From positions 51,561,625-51,625,624 of the forward strand of contig CM069446.1 of assembly GCA_035610835.1 (NCBI GenBank): 64,000 nucleotides of DNA, written 5' to 3'. Position 1 is the first letter of the stretch, and each line of letters begins with the position of its first letter. This document shows positions 48,285 to 61,447 of the stretch, in pieces. Below the pieces are notes generated by a model, which was given only the letters and a program-made list of their open reading frames with translations, did no database searches and had not been told where the DNA came from. A program made the translations under genes and the position numbers. This stretch comes from Ophiura sarsii (Eukaryota > Echinodermata > Ophiuroidea > Amphilepidida > Ophiuridae).

Positions 48285-51200
48285 CTGAAATATTAATGAA
48301 AAATACTTTGCTGAAACCAATGCCTATACAATACTTTCAATCGCAGTTCGAGCAGGGGTCGCATTCTGACGCGTCTGCTTGTCATAGATCTCTCACTTTC
48401 TTATAGTGACGCGTCAGATCTCTAATTGGAAAGACTTGCGGGTCCCATATCAAAATTTAAGGGACCCCTTAAATTTGACGATGTATGGAAATGGAAGCCT
48501 TACAAAACTCTGTAAATTACATATCCATCCGTTGCTCACAATATAAATACATTAAAACTGTCCGTAAAAAAGTAAAAATTTTAAATACCCGAATTTCAGG
48601 ACCCCTCAATTTTTTTTGGGACCCCTTACATTTGTTTTTTGAAGTGCTACGGGGTCCTGACAAATTTCATGGGACCTCTCACCTTTTTGATCCAGTGCTA
48701 TTCCTGAGTTCGAGCCGATTTTAAGTTGCTCGGGTACACAATGAATCGGAAATCGCTCAAAGCTATAAACTACTTCACAGATTGAATGAACAATCATTCA
48801 CGAGTTGAATTAGAATATAACTACAGCGATTCATGTAATTGCCCTTGCGACCTCCAGCGAAAAAGGTGTAGAAATAGACATAATAGACATTTTAAAATGT
48901 CTTTATTATTATGGAAATATATGAATCGTTCATAGCTCATTTGTTTTCATGATTACTTGTACATACGTATATAATCGATTATTCTCCTGTTTTGGACCAA
49001 AAGAATGGAACACTCTTCCAAATCACATCAAGGATGCTCAGACTATTAATATATTCAATGTTCAAGACTCTGATCAAATGCTATCTTTTTCAACAAGTGT
49101 ATTGTAAATAATTTCATGTATCTGTTTGTAGCGCCTTGGAACAATTTGTGTTGATTTGGGCCTTGCTATAGTATTTAAATGTCTTCTGATTGATGATTGA
49201 TTGATACCTATGGGGATGAAAAATATTACTTTGTTGCCTATCGTATAATTCTTACGTACAAGTCACTTATACTCATGAGCCATACGTACTAGTTTTTCAG
49301 TGAGGCCTAAGTGTTTTTTCCTCCCTTCCACAAACACATACACAAACACTTACGTATAAGCGGTCACTGGCGAGGTTGTTCCAGAAGACAACAGGGAGAA
49401 ACCGGGTGCATCTCCAGCATCCCATACCCACTCATTTTCTGTGTCCAAATCATTAAGACCTATCCAGTAATTCCGATACTTTGAAGCCGTTTCATTGATT
49501 AAGCCATCCAAATATTCCTGTATTTTAATTAATAATTGCAATAGAAATTAACGTTGGGTTTTAACCTGTAAGGCTAAATATGATTAGCTGTTTGACCCCT
49601 ACCCTTCCTGATGGTGCTCTCAGCTAGCATACTGCACTGCCCTCTTTCGTCAGGATCTGGCCATGTCCATGTCATTTACTAATCATGGTTTTTTGTTGTT
49701 GTTAGGTGTTATGTTTGGTATCAAAATGTGCCACAAAGATTCATTCAAATGTCTATCTACATGTAATCTGTTTGGGAAAACAATAATCGAAAGTTACCTT
49801 AAAGGACCTAAACAAAGTGTATGACTTTCTTTTGTTGAGCACTTTATTTGTAAGCTTAGTTTTCTTGTTTGACCAGAACTATTACAGGATTACACAAATC
49901 ATGCATTGATGTGCTGACTTTCATGAAAAGGAACCATATGATTGCGCCACCAACGGCTGTATTGTTCCAATAACGAATAAGGTCTATCATAAAAATGAGC
50001 TATTATTATAGATACACTTACATGTACTGCCTCGTTGTTCACAGTGGCAAGATCGCCCCCTCTTGCCGTGCAGTTGTTCTTTGCAGAGGTCCAACTTTCC
50101 TTAGCCTCGATTGCTATAAAATAGCACTTGTTTACAAACAACCGCCACCCGTCCTCACAGGCTATAGCCGTGTTATGTGTACAGAATTAAAGAAAATATT
50201 ATTAGAAAAAGTCATTTTTCATCGCAGATGTATAATTTAAATATGTGACCCGTTCAAAGGGCCCTTTTCGAGTTGCTATTTTACCACGATCCTTTAAAGA
50301 GCTGTGGTCAGGCACACCTTTACACTACAGATGAACATCACTCATGACCTCACACCAAGTTGATTCTGTACAATGTACCGTAATGTCAGTATACAACCTG
50401 AAATTCATTTCAAACAAAGTCACAGATTGGTTCTGTGACTGGTACTAAACAGTGGATGTGAATGAAACTTGATAAAAGTACAGACAGCGTTACGCTCAGG
50501 TCATGCCATGGATAGTGGAGAGGTCAAAACCTCGTATTTAAATTACTCACATGGAATTCCTTGAGTAGTTGTTTCCATTTCTTGTGGTGTTGCTGACGTT
50601 TCCAGAACGGTTGTTTCTCCATCTTGTGGTTTGGGTAAAAAAAAGTAATGACATTCTCATTTGAAAATATTATCAAGTCAATTCGTATTATTATCACGGG
50701 ACAGTTACAGTTACAGGGTTGAAGAGAGGTGTTATCCCTTTCCACGCGGCTATTAGCTTTACCATTTCGAAACATATATTTCATTTATTTCTCTAAACTT
50801 TCAAAGCCTATCTCAAGAATTACTGAACCAATACTAAGAATGTTTGTACTTATTTTAATGCATTTCTCATGGTGATTCCAAATATGGTAATACAATTTAA
50901 TAATTCTAACATTTTTGTAACATTTGGTGACATTTTGGAATGTCAATAGCAAACGCATGCCGCGTTGGTTGTTAAAGGTGCTGAAACCACCGTTACCAGG
51001 AGTACAGGCCTATAAAGCTACCTTAATAACCAGTCGCCTCCATATAACTGGTCGATACTCAATTCACTTCACAGAGAGACATATTTTTACAAAAGTACTG
51101 TCAGTCCCAAGGAAGCGTTGTAAAACTATTAAATACATATATACTGGGTCGTACGTATAAAGGACATGTTAGACTTGTATGAAAGTCGCCAAAGTGATAT

Positions 51201-54200
51201 TTTGCATTACCATTATAGTACAAGAAACCGTACAAATTGAACTGACAACAATACAAATATTTCTATATTTGTTAGGAAATATATGCATTGATTTACTTCA
51301 ATTTTTATTGCATTAGGTACACACCGAAGACTAATTTGTTCACATTAGAATACTAACAAATGGTTGTCCGAGCACCCCGCCCTTTAGACCGGGTGCTACG
51401 AGCTATGCTTGAGTGCACAACCATGTATGGAGACGCCAATCTATTATTTGTATCATAGTGCACGTTCACACACTTCCCTGCATCAATACAATACCAAGGT
51501 TTTTGGCCCTAGCATCAGAGTACAATAGGGGCTTCAAACTGTTTTGAGCAAATTAGTGCCGTACAATTTTGCAATGTGGTGCTTGTTCATATGGTGATGC
51601 AAAATAATACTTTGGCGACTATCGTATAAAGGCTCGTTCCAACTGATATTGATAAAAAACCTAGTGAAATAACTTGCACAATTATACATGTATGCAACTA
51701 TCTATATAGACACACGCATTAAATAATGATGTCCTTGGGTTTCTACATCTAGAAAGAAAACAATCAAAATACATTCAGAAAGAAAAGAAATATAATGTAT
51801 GCCCTTCATGCCCTTGTGATTTTGATAAATGTACATACGTGTAATTAACAATCAAATTAGGATAAAGCATTGCACTAGTTTTTAGCCAAAATAGCTGTGT
51901 TGAACTTGCATTGTATTGATTGAGTGCGTTTGAATTCCTATTTTAAAGAATATTATATACAACACACACCGCTCGATTCCATGTCAACGTAACAGTATAT
52001 TGTTTATACATGTATTTCCATAAGATAATCGTCGTTGTATTAAGTGATTTATAACAAAAAAATATTTCAAATTACATTATACCTATTTTGGTAGAGAAAA
52101 TGGCTCCAAATGACTTTGGATATCAAAATAAAAGGTGAATTTAATACCAGTCTGTTTAATACCAGACGATGCCGGACACGGGCGTGTTCTCGAATATTCA
52201 AGGTTAAATTATGCGTACGACGTTATATACGTGATCAAGTGAATGGGACGAACGCTTAACAACGGATTGAATTCAAAAAATGATACTGACACTGGAGTTG
52301 GTTATCCAACTCCGGCGGTTTTAGGTATAAATAATTTAGTTCCAACGTGTGATGAATTGTATGGGGTCATATATTCAAAATCCATTGTTACATTGAAACC
52401 AACGAAAATTCAAAATTTACGGCCGTTCGTGTCCGCCATCGTCTTTTTAATACGTTCAATATCGTAGCGCCCTCTATTGGTCAACATAGTGAAATGTTGG
52501 CTGAATGTGACCACTTCAAACATAAAGTTTTGAAGACTATAACAGGGCATAACATCCAGGGTATTTGACGTGTAATATGTATAACAAAGTATTATCTTCC
52601 TACCTTTGAAGTTCAAGGGGCCAAACAAAATTGGTACATTAATATACACTTTTTTTCGCATTACCATTAACCTTACAGCCCCGAATCCCATTTGAAAACT
52701 ATGCTGGCAGTACGTGTCGCCTCAGTCTATCTCGCCGGGCGCCCACGGCGGGTGATAAAAGCACGGGAAATTGTTAATTGCGGGCGCGTGACCCCCTGGC
52801 TGAGTGGACAAAGACAGAGGAGGACCCGGGGTCGAATCCCGTCACCGTCAAGACCGGTTTTCCCCGATAAATTTCGCCCATTTCCATCCCTGGGTATCTT
52901 ATTCAAAATTTCAACATCAAAAGGGTTATGTACATATTATATGACTATGGTCACGCGTTATGAACTCGCCTCCCAATAGGGTGGTGCCGTTACATTTTTT
53001 AGTTTTATGCTGTCATTTTCCTCAAATATTTTCAAAACCACAAAAGCTATCTCAACAAATTTGGTATCATTTTAAAGCCCTAATCACAAGCTATCTGCCT
53101 GCAAAATGGCATTGGTATAGCTAATACAGAAGGGGAGATACAGCTGTTTGATGTTTGGAGACCAAGGGTGGTGCTGGAAGGGGTGCCGCTGGAAGGGGTG
53201 CCGCCTGTACAAACTCAATGGGGATAATCCAATAATGGCGATAATCTTTGTTCTTTTTACAATAACTAGTCATCCCACAATGTTACAAACACCATTCTGG
53301 TCCCATTTTAAAGGATATTTAGTAGTCTTTAAGTATGTGGTTCAACAGACTTGTCAACTATTTGTAACAACTAATTAATTATGGATAAGACCATGATCAA
53401 CAGCTTTCTTCCTATTCGCTACACAGTCAACATGAATAATCAGCCTCAATTTACCGGATTTATAAAAATGACTATAACAGAAAAAGTGTTCAACCTATGA
53501 TAGCAAAAGTATACATTTTTGGAAAACTTGTAACTAGAGGAATTCAAAAATGCAGTTTATATCAGGGAAGGGTTCATCCTTAAACAAATATTTCTGAAAA
53601 TTCTAAAAATATATAAAATAAAAATTGGAGTTATTCACTAGCCGGTATAATTACCATACCGACGTAGTAACTTTGACAATTATATATCATCTAATGGGTA
53701 ATTTCATGAGGAATTCAAATATGTAAAGTAAATAATGAGAGGGGTAGGTATAAAAAAGATATGGATCTCAAATTAAAAATTAAAAAACTCTGATATTTTT
53801 CCGAACATTTCCGATCATACCATTTTAGTTCTTGGTCGTACTATAGTTTTAATGGCATATTTGGTTTCCTCATGCAATTTCCCTTCAGAAAATGTATACT
53901 TTTACTACCTCAGGGGGGGGGGGGGGGGGGGGGTATACAAGCAAATATAAATGTGTAACTAATTTAAAATCATGTCGCGAAAGCCAAAATCCGTGTGTAA
54001 CGCGAAAGGAGGCGAGCTTAAAACACATGACCCTATCCAACATCGGTACACTAATTACAAAATAACTTTTTCAATGAGTACTTTCACTGGATCATGTATA
54101 GTGTGTAGTGTTACTTACTTGAAATTCCCTGAACCGTTGTTACTTGTCCTTGTCGCAATGGTGACGGTCCACATTGATGACGGGGTTTCTGTTTAGTAAA

Positions 54201-57200
54201 TAGTGATATGCAATGCATTACAGTCGGCTGCAAAGAACTTCAGTAGTATTTTTCTCTTACGACCGTTTTCTTAGCGTAAACATAAAGTGCTGCTGCCATT
54301 GGCGGAGTAAAATATCACGCCTTTAAGCTGACTCACGTGCGCATCCGATTGGCCCGATTGTATCTATGGCATCAAGAATGTTACCGCCCACACGCTCATT
54401 ATTATCACGCCTCTCTGCCGGTGACTATAGTCCACACACTAATCGACTCCACATATCATTTAGGTCCAAATGAAAAATAGACAATTACAAAAAAGAAAGA
54501 AAAAAGCCCCCAACAAACAAAACAAAAAAAGGCAACAAAAAAAAGACAAAAATACATTTTTAATGTTTATAAATTCAAATGGATATGATTTTCTTTTATT
54601 CATTATGACAATAAGTGACGCAAACCATTCTTAAAATTATTAAAAATTAATACAATCGTTTAAAATAAAAATTTCTCATCTCCAGTAGCACAACCGGAAT
54701 TCGATTCAAGTCTATAGAATCTCAAAAGAAACCCTGATAATCGGGTACCTTGTACGACAATCGTCCATTTATTTCCTCTTAACTGATTAAAAATCGTGTA
54801 TGGATGAAATGACCCATGACTATTTTCTTTCTCGGCACCACTGAAATAAAACGTTATACTGGTGCCAAATCGTCTGCCTCATTCAAATGGCTAAAACCGA
54901 CTTTTAACCCTAATCTTCAATGCAAAACACAACATTAATAGGTGCTGTTGGTACGATCAGACTGGCAGTCAAATGTTGACGAACATTAAGAAATACAAAA
55001 ATTGACCCCGTGGCGCGATCAGCTATAACCGTACTGAGTACCACTCGTTCGGTTTTATTAACGTCTATCGTCTAGAATAGCTATTAAATGCATCAATCAA
55101 GTTGTCTAAATGAGATCTTTACCGACGACTTTGTTGTGTTTCAAAAAATATTTAAAATATTAACCCTAGCCATAGGCGTGCGCAGGACTTTTTTACCCGG
55201 GGGGGGGGGGGGGGGGGGGGGGCTTAAAATAAATTTCATTGGTGTCATTTCAAAGCACAATAAGTGTTCTTTCCATACCATGCAAAAAATGTGGATGGTG
55301 GGGGGGATGAAGTCCATCGGTCATCGTTGATAGTCGACCCATCGGTCGAGACGGTACTGTTGTTCATTTGACACGGGTCCTATGTAAAATATTGTACATT
55401 TTATTTGTAACAACCATTTTGGCTGAGTCTGTCACGTCGGTTTACTTTTATTTCCCCTAGCTATACAACTGCGATTTAGAATCTTTTGAAGCGAACGAGA
55501 AAACAAAAGTATTAACAAAACCCGTCAATGGCCTAAATCAAGGTATATTATGCTGTCACTAAGCAACCACGTTTTGTATACAAAAGCTATCATTATGAGA
55601 GTGCTCTATGCCGGGACTTTTTGAAAACACAATCCAATATTGCAGGTAGGACTTCATCGCACCTCTATTGGCGGATTAAAGGAGTATACGGCTTTATTCC
55701 GTAATTGGGCTTTGACACTACACTAACTTATGAATGTCTTACACCAAGCATATACCCTAAACCCTTGATATATATTTGATCAGGAATTATCCTACTTTAA
55801 TTTTCCTAGAATATTAGATATGTTTCACTAGGAAATAGTTTTCATAAAGAAGTGCTCCATAATATTCTAGATTTTGTAACACCCTGTATATGATTTTATT
55901 GGCCCTATTTCAATTCTGTTTTGACAATTCCATGCATGAGTATTTAATTGTGCATTATTAATTTCATCGAAAAAGTGAAGAAAAGGTGAACACTTGGATT
56001 GAGGACTCGATACATCCGCTAGGTGCACCCTGTATAATATGGTGTTTATTGGGCATAGCATGTTTAAATGAAGTAATATAATTACAAAAGGTCAATTCAA
56101 AACTTACTATGACACCAAGTTATGACAATGGTCAAATTTATTTAGAAAATACGTTTTCACATAATTAATTTTTCACACATTTTGACTACCCTGTATAAGG
56201 TACCATTTATGACTAAAGACAAAGGTGGCAACATTTTTCTTTGGGACAATGTTAAATACTTTTGAATTATACAACTTAATAACATATAATGTTATCTTCA
56301 ATGTATGAAAATGGCAAGTGAAAATGTTGTATTTTTAGTACATTTTTTCATTTTGCACCCTGTATATTTTCTACACACCCTGTACAATGACCTTGATATT
56401 GACATTGTGAGATTTGAAAATTGTAGGCTTTCAGGAAATGTATACTTTCCTTATATTCCTATGTATACATGTCACACAAAGGGGTCCCAACTTAAGGCAC
56501 ACGACCATCTTGTTCTCAAGGATTTAAATATGAAATGTTTCACATTTTCATTCAGTTCTCAAATAAGTCACTCCCGTGTTGTTGTTTACATTTGATCTGA
56601 TTGGCTGTGAAGCGAACAGATCAAGATTATATAACTGATATCGTACGTCGTTGGGTCCGCATGCGGTAGACACTACATGTACATGCAGTAGGAGTCCGTC
56701 TTGCTCACGTATCCATGGCAAAAAATTAATAACATATTGTGGCACACACGATTTCGGTTTCAAAATCTTCACAAAATTTCATTTCAATCTGTTGGTATCG
56801 ACATTTTTAAAACAAAATCTCGCGTTCAACGACAGGATCAATCATCGGCTCTTGAAGATGTTTTTCCTCGACTAAACGTGGAATGTAGCTAAATTTTTAT
56901 TATATTGGTGTAGTTTTTTGTACAAATTACGCCAGTATTAAACTTTAAACTATTCTCTTCCGTTTAATTATGCACTTAATGATTTCCGGTTTTAGACATT
57001 TCGTCTGCAGCCTTTTATGAATAATACTCATTAAAAAGAAAATTATTGGAATCAATGGCAACACCAATATTATTATAGACCAGGGTTGAACTTGGGAATC
57101 GGATCACTTGGTTAAAGGTAGATGTTCCGATTATCAACTTGAAGTTTTCTATTCTATATGAAAGGTCATCCTTCAAAAAGTCGTGTTCCAAAGTTTGAGT

Positions 57201-59595
57201 TGCATAGCTCTAATGGTTCTTATTTTAGACGCACAAGATGCTGTGAACTGTACCCATTGAGTAGTACACAAACTATATCGGTGGTTACCACCATTCGCGG
57301 TAATTCGACGTTATTTCATCGATTTCTCCGTAATTATACCGATTTAGGCCGTCAAATTTCAGTATGATGATGAGAAAAATACGAGCTTTCATATGATATG
57401 AAAATCTCCGTATGTTTGAAATAATTCTGTGTTACGAAAATGTGATCGGGTCATCTACCGTTAAGGGGATGGAGCTCCACGCTTTGGGCCTCTGGACAAC
57501 CAGTACTGAGTCGCCAACCTTTAAGATCTCTGTTAAATTAATTCATAATTTCTAACTCAATTCCCCAATACATAACTGTCACCTAATCAATCAAATATAT
57601 TAACCTCAGCTAAAAAAATTGACTCGATCAACAATTTGTAATTTGACAAAAATGTGTAAATCGACCAAAATGTGTAGCTCGACCAAAAATTTCAAACTCA
57701 ACCAAAGCTTGATTCGACGAAAGAATTAATTTGTAAATAGACCTCGACCAAAATTTGCAACTCGACCTAGACCAAATTTGTAACTCGACCTCGACTAAAA
57801 TGTGTAAATCGACCTCGATAAAAATTGTGTAACTCCACATAGCGTTACTATGGAATGGCCAAAGTTATGCTATGACTACGAATCCTCCGAATACAGTTCT
57901 CTTCACAGCACAGTGAAATGGTGCCAACGCATTTACCCGTTATAAGATAAATGTTGATGTTTTCGATTACTACTCTCGGGTTTTTCTCACATATTCGTCA
58001 AACACACCGTCCAATATGGCGATCGACCCACGCGACCGGTCCAAGAACCGAAGCCATCCGTAACGCTGCGATTGGCCTGAACGGATCATGTGCTCCGTGC
58101 ATAATTATCCGGGACACGTATTATTAATGAGCGCATAATTAATCAACGTTTGCTCAAGGGGACCATATAGGTACAAAACAAATAATATGGGTACAATTGC
58201 GGTTAATTAATATAACAATCCCGCTTCAGCGACAATACTGAAATCATTCCTTTAGTTTAAATTTATGTAAGATGCTAAATTGAGTTTGATTGTATTTCAC
58301 GAGAGCCATATGTATATATTGTTCTATTTGTTAATAAACCCGAGTGTCACACTTCGAGAGAGACGCAGCATTTTATATGTTTATTTAAATATGTAAATGT
58401 ATTGTGATGTTTGATAAAATGTGTTGAATGAAATTTTTGTTTGGAAGTAAAATAAGTGGATCCACTAAATGTATTCGTACATCCGGCAGTGCTGCTGTCT
58501 AATACGATGTCTGTTTATATGTGTGAAATTCGTCTCCGTCCATTGACGTAATCAGCTCAATTCAGATGATGGAGAACACGGTTGGCCGTAAACAATGATT
58601 TTCCCATTGATATTTACGTAAATAATGATATTTGATTGTCATGTTTGCATAATTACAAAACATGTTGGAACTAAATTGGACTTTTTCCTAAATCTGTTGG
58701 AGTTGGAAGTGTAAGCATTTAGAATCCGTTTGCGGATAATAAATTAGCCTAACTTAACCTTGAATAGGCTATGTTTGCTGTCATCTTGCTAAGTTTGGTG
58801 CTAAATCTGTTTGGATTCCATACATAAAAAAAAAATCATCTCGAAATCATATGCCTAACTTATCGGGCCGTAGACTGTCCTTACCATCTTTTTGTTTGCA
58901 ACTGGGGGCGCGCTAGTTACAAAAGTATTGTTTAACGATGACTGGCCTCTTATCATTGCAAAATTTGGTACTCACATGGGTCAAATTTTAATATTTTCTT
59001 AATTGAGCCTCATACTCATTCCGATGGCAAAGTATCAATCACTAATGACATAACCCCCCCCCCCCCCCAAAAAAAAACCCACCCACCCACACACTCAAAA
59101 AACCAAAATAAACCAAAACCAAAACCAAAACCAAAACAACAACAATAACAACAACAACAACAACAACAAATGCAGGTTTAAGTTGAAAATAAGATAAGGC
59201 AATACCTGTGATCGCTGCGAGTTTCCTAACTCAAAGTACAGAGAGTCCGCCTCTGGATAAAAGTCATCGGGATGCGACGCAGCTGTAGCGTTATTCAGTA
59301 AACAATTGTACTCGTCATCTTGAGCCCCTATCAAAAAATTGAAAGACAAACATTGACTTTGTTTGAAGCAATGGAAGGCGCATTGCGTCGTCGATGTTCG
59401 GCTGATCCGGTATACAATGTGGCGTTTTAGTATGTTGTTTTGCGTCGCTGTGAACCGGGCTGTGAACATGCCATATTGGGTGATTGTACCCATAACTGTA
59501 GTGATAAGACCAGCCAAGATCAAGATGAATATACCGCCTCCAAAGAGGATTTTTCTGATGATTGTTTGCTTCAAGACCAGGCACCTGAGAGCCAT
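48163..59595 (-). CDS. Type II membrane receptor with PAN/apple and C-type lectin domains (3' end missing)
   Basis: Seen on the minus strand: 59206-59595 (ATG, short basic N-terminus, one helix, PAN domain), 50551-50622 (T/S/E-rich linker), and three C-type lectin exons 50022-50161, 49354-49517 and 48163-48284. The last four join in phase (1, 0, 2) as one continuous CTLD. The first exon ends in phase 0 while the linker needs phase 1, so at least one exon in the 8.6-kb gap was not found; whether both parts are one gene is an inference from order and strand. The last CTLD exon ends in phase 1, so a terminal exon lies below 48163 and was not seen. Known: such receptors bind glycans or proteins at the cell surface. 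No EPN/QPD calcium motif is visible, so canonical sugar binding is doubtful. Confidence 0.72.
48975..49205 (+). mobile_element. CR1/L2-like LINE 3' end with TGAT repeat tail
   Basis: Reads FGPKEWNTLPNHIKDAQTI before a stop; W-N-x-L-P-x-x-I-K-x-A is the common C-terminal motif. The 3' UTR contains gcgccttggaac and ends in a (TGAT)n-like tail at 49185-49204, typical of CR1-like 3' ends. Confidence 0.75.
49354..49517 (-). CDS. C-type lectin domain exon 2
   Basis: Phase 0 to 2. Contains YWIGLNDLDTENEWVW, the central W-I-G-L-N-D and W-x-W core of CTLDs, after a helix (EYLDGLINETASKY). Acceptor aatacag, donor gtaagt. Confidence 0.92.
50022..50161 (-). CDS. C-type lectin domain exon 1
   Basis: Phase 1 to 0. 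Starts C-E-D-G-W, then NKCYFIAIEAKESWTSAKNN, C-x-A-R-G-G-D-L-A-T-V-N-N: the canonical CTLD opening (W-x-x-A-x-x-x-C, G-G-x-L-A-x-V). Acceptor gctatag, donor gtaagt. Confidence 0.9.
50551..50622 (-). CDS. Exon: short Thr/Glu-rich linker before the lectin domain
   Basis: 72 bp between acceptor ccacaag and donor gtgagt. Of the three frames only the one reading GETTVLETSATPQEMETTTQ joins the CTLD exon without a stop (phase 1 to 1). The low-complexity T/E/S content fits a stalk. It is short, so the call rests on the matching phase. Confidence 0.5.
50739..50974. repeat. CGCGTGGAAAGTGTT-family element, diverged
   Basis: ctttccacgcggctattagc to gcatgccgcgttggttgtta, in an intron of the lectin receptor gene. 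Confidence 0.75.
51178..51631. repeat. AGTCGCCAAAGT-armed inverted-repeat element
   Basis: gaaagtcgccaaagtgatat at the left and tactttggcgactatcgtat at the right, plus ttttgcattaccat / atggtgatgcaaaa. A single arm is also at 49208-49248. Confidence 0.75.
51632..52789. other. Lectin-gene intron, non-coding
   Basis: No exon or element recognised. Confidence 0.45.
52790..52980 (+). repeat. tRNA-derived SINE
   Basis: A box TGGCTGAGTGG (52797-52807) and B box GGGTCGAATCCC (52829-52840), followed by a non-tRNA tail. The A box is of tRNA-Leu/Ser type. The 95-codon frame here is a by-product. Confidence 0.68.
52981..55195. other. Lectin-gene intron, non-coding
   Basis: Contains three near-tandem copies of gctggaaggggtgccg (53170-53205) and a G run at 53914-53932. 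54280-54425 is richer in CpG and has two ATTGG boxes and CACGTG; it could be a regulatory block (weak). Confidence 0.4.
55196..55224. repeat. Poly-G tract
   Basis: A run of about 24 G. Confidence 0.95.
55868..56400. repeat. Repeat with iterated CACCCTGTA words
   Basis: CACCCTGTA or ACCCTGTA occurs five times (about 55878, 56025, 56190, 56357 and 56377). Complement of the 26200-26690 pattern, so probably the same family in the other direction. Confidence 0.7.
57618..57835. repeat. Degenerate tandem repeat, AACTCGACCAAAATTTGT
   Basis: About ten units of 18-24 bases with the core ctcgacc-aaaat-tgtaa. Makes a repetitive minus-strand frame (E-V-D-L / E-V-E-L) with no support as a gene. Confidence 0.8.
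57836..59045. other. Non-coding; one CpG-richer block
   Basis: 57990-58140 is richer in CpG than its surroundings, has a CCAAT-type box (gattgg) and TAATTA words. No exon found. The missing lectin-gene exon could lie anywhere in 50623-59205. Confidence 0.35.
59050..59170. repeat. Poly-C, CCCA and CAAAAC/CAA microsatellites
   Basis: A C run, then ccacccacc, then (aaaacc)n and (caa)n up to 59168, starting about 37 bases beyond the donor of the PAN exon. Confidence 0.9.
59206..59595 (-). CDS. Exon: cytoplasmic start, transmembrane anchor and PAN/apple domain
   Basis: 130 codons from the ATG to donor CAG/gtattg. A short K/R-containing start (residues 1-15) precedes a hydrophobic helix at about residues 18-36 (ILFGGGIFILILAGLITTVM); the charge bias suggests the N-terminus stays inside. 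Then a PAN-like domain with cysteines in TTQCAFHCFKQSQCLSFNF and YNCLLNN, the usual C-x3-C-x5-C spacing. Upstream (59596-60350) no promoter motif stands out. Confidence 0.8.
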
Positions 59596-61075
59596 TTTAT
59601 TGTTTAAGTTTCTCCACTTCAGCTGTAAACTTCTCGTCTACATCTATAGTTTCTATACCTAAACACACTGTGGACGTATCAATCTTCTTCTGTTTTCTTA
59701 GTCATGATTGGTTTATTATAAGTACGTGATCAATATTGTCATCAGTGACGTGGAACAGCCGCATAACCTGCACGACTGCACATAACCTTGCTAATGATTG
59801 TTAGATTATTGGAGTGAAAGTGAATTGGAGAAGATAAACGATATTTATAGTCTATCCATCTGAGAGCGATCTTTGGTGCTCGGATGGGCAGGGGAGATGA
59901 GTAAAAATAAGATGTGCTGTCTTCTGGCGTATATTTGCTAGTTGTCGAAGGATCCCATTTTATTCCAACCTCCGGTCGAACCTCATCTATAATGTGAATT
60001 GAAACAACTAAGCTGCCTTATGCAAACACACACACCACTGTTTCAATGCATATTATTCTCATCACGCACATAGCAGCTACGTATAGTATACCATTCAAAG
60101 AGAGACAAATATCGAACCAATTTGCGCATTATCTGAAATCAAAAGGCTTTGAAATCGTCACCTGTGATTTCGGCCTATGAATATAATCACAAAGCTAGAA
60201 AAGATCGAAAGTGATGGACTTTTTAACATTTAGCATATTGTAGGAGGCCACATTTAATTTTTATTTGCTATCTTGTAATGTTTCCAACAGTAAATAATGT
60301 ATATTTTCACTCGGATTGGCCGGGCCTATAGTAAGATAAAATGGTTGTAAAATGATATGAATCTCCGTATCCCTATGTTCTGTCTGCATGTCCGAATCAA
60401 TCAGATTTCCTTGTTTAAAAGTATAGAAAGAAACAAATACGCTTACAATGATATGGTATCAATATTGAAAGGTATGATTTTCATATTCAAACAAATATTA
60501 TACAATTTGAACGTTGACAAACTAAATAAAGTTTATTTTCTGACTTATAAAATGAAAGGTTTTCTTCATCGGGGTCTATCACTCTACATGTACCTGTTCA
60601 TAGAGGCCTGTAGTACAGTAGAGCTTAAAATGGCACCAAATAAGACCATTAAAGATGAGATGCAGCCAGTGCTTGCCAAATTGAAAGCATTTTTTGAAAT
60701 GGAGAAATTGGGAAGGGAAAGGTACCTGTCTTTGCAATGTCAATTAAAGTGACTCTCATGGCACAACTTGGGTTATGATGATAAAAGTAGGTGGATAACA
60801 TAATTATTTTTTATTGTGGCCGTTTTTCACTCTACTGATTCCATCGATATTTTTGTCAGAAAATAGCCTCCTCTCCCAGTCAATGGAACGGCTGAGTCAC
60901 GTGGTTGGAAGATCGGTCTCAGATGGATAGACTATAGTATTGAGTGGTTGAGTGCTTTAGTATAATAATTGCAGTGCTTTAGTATTTAGTGGTTTAATCT
61001 CAATGATTTGGTACTAGTGTATGAAGGATTTTTAACGAGCGAAGCCAGCTAAAACTACCATGCTAAAAAAATTGT
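59596..61075. other. Upstream of the lectin receptor; one unrecognised ORF
   Basis: The plus-strand frame 60357-60752 (131 codons) has K-rich helical content (EMQPVLAKLKAFFEMEKLGR) but no known family or matching exons. It may be a chance frame or part of an unknown gene. Confidence 0.3.
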
Positions 61076-61200
61076 AGTGAAAGAAATAAGAAAAGGTAAA
61101 AGGAAAAAGAAAAAGGGTAATGAAAAGGAAAGAAAGGAAGAAGAGGAAGAGAAAAGAGGGAAGGGTAAGGAAAGGAAAAGAAAAGGAGATGAGAAAGATA
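61076..61200. repeat. Purine-rich (GAAA/GGAA) tract
   Basis: About 120 bases almost wholly A and G on the plus strand. Confidence 0.85.
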
Positions 61201-61417
61201 TTAAAAATAAATTCGCGCTACGCGCGCATTTGTCCAGAACTATCATTATAGGAACCCGTTTAAAAGCAAAATGTACCTTAATAATGGCCAGATTCGTGTA
61301 AATATGTCTTTAAAAATTAGCGCGTATCAAGCTTAGGATTCAACGTGATTCGGTGTAATAGGTATCCCAGCCGCGCTATATTTTCGTAATCTTCTGAGGG
61401 TCGAACCGGTGTCAACG

Positions 61418-61447
61418 GGGGGGGGGGGGGGGGGGGGGGGGGGGGAA
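61418..61447. repeat. Poly-G tract
   Basis: A run of about 28 G, then ccccgacc units. Confidence 0.95.

Noticed and set aside
57628..57840. Repetitive minus-strand protein (EVDLHILVEVEL-like)
   Set aside because: Explained by the degenerate tandem DNA repeat at 57618-57835.
59315..59662. Other frames over the PAN exon
   Set aside because: Shadow frames of the minus-strand exon 59206-59595, which alone shows domain motifs and a splice donor.
61055..61301. Lys/Glu-rich frame and its Phe/Leu/Ser-rich complement
   Set aside because: Purine-rich simple tract, no family similarity.
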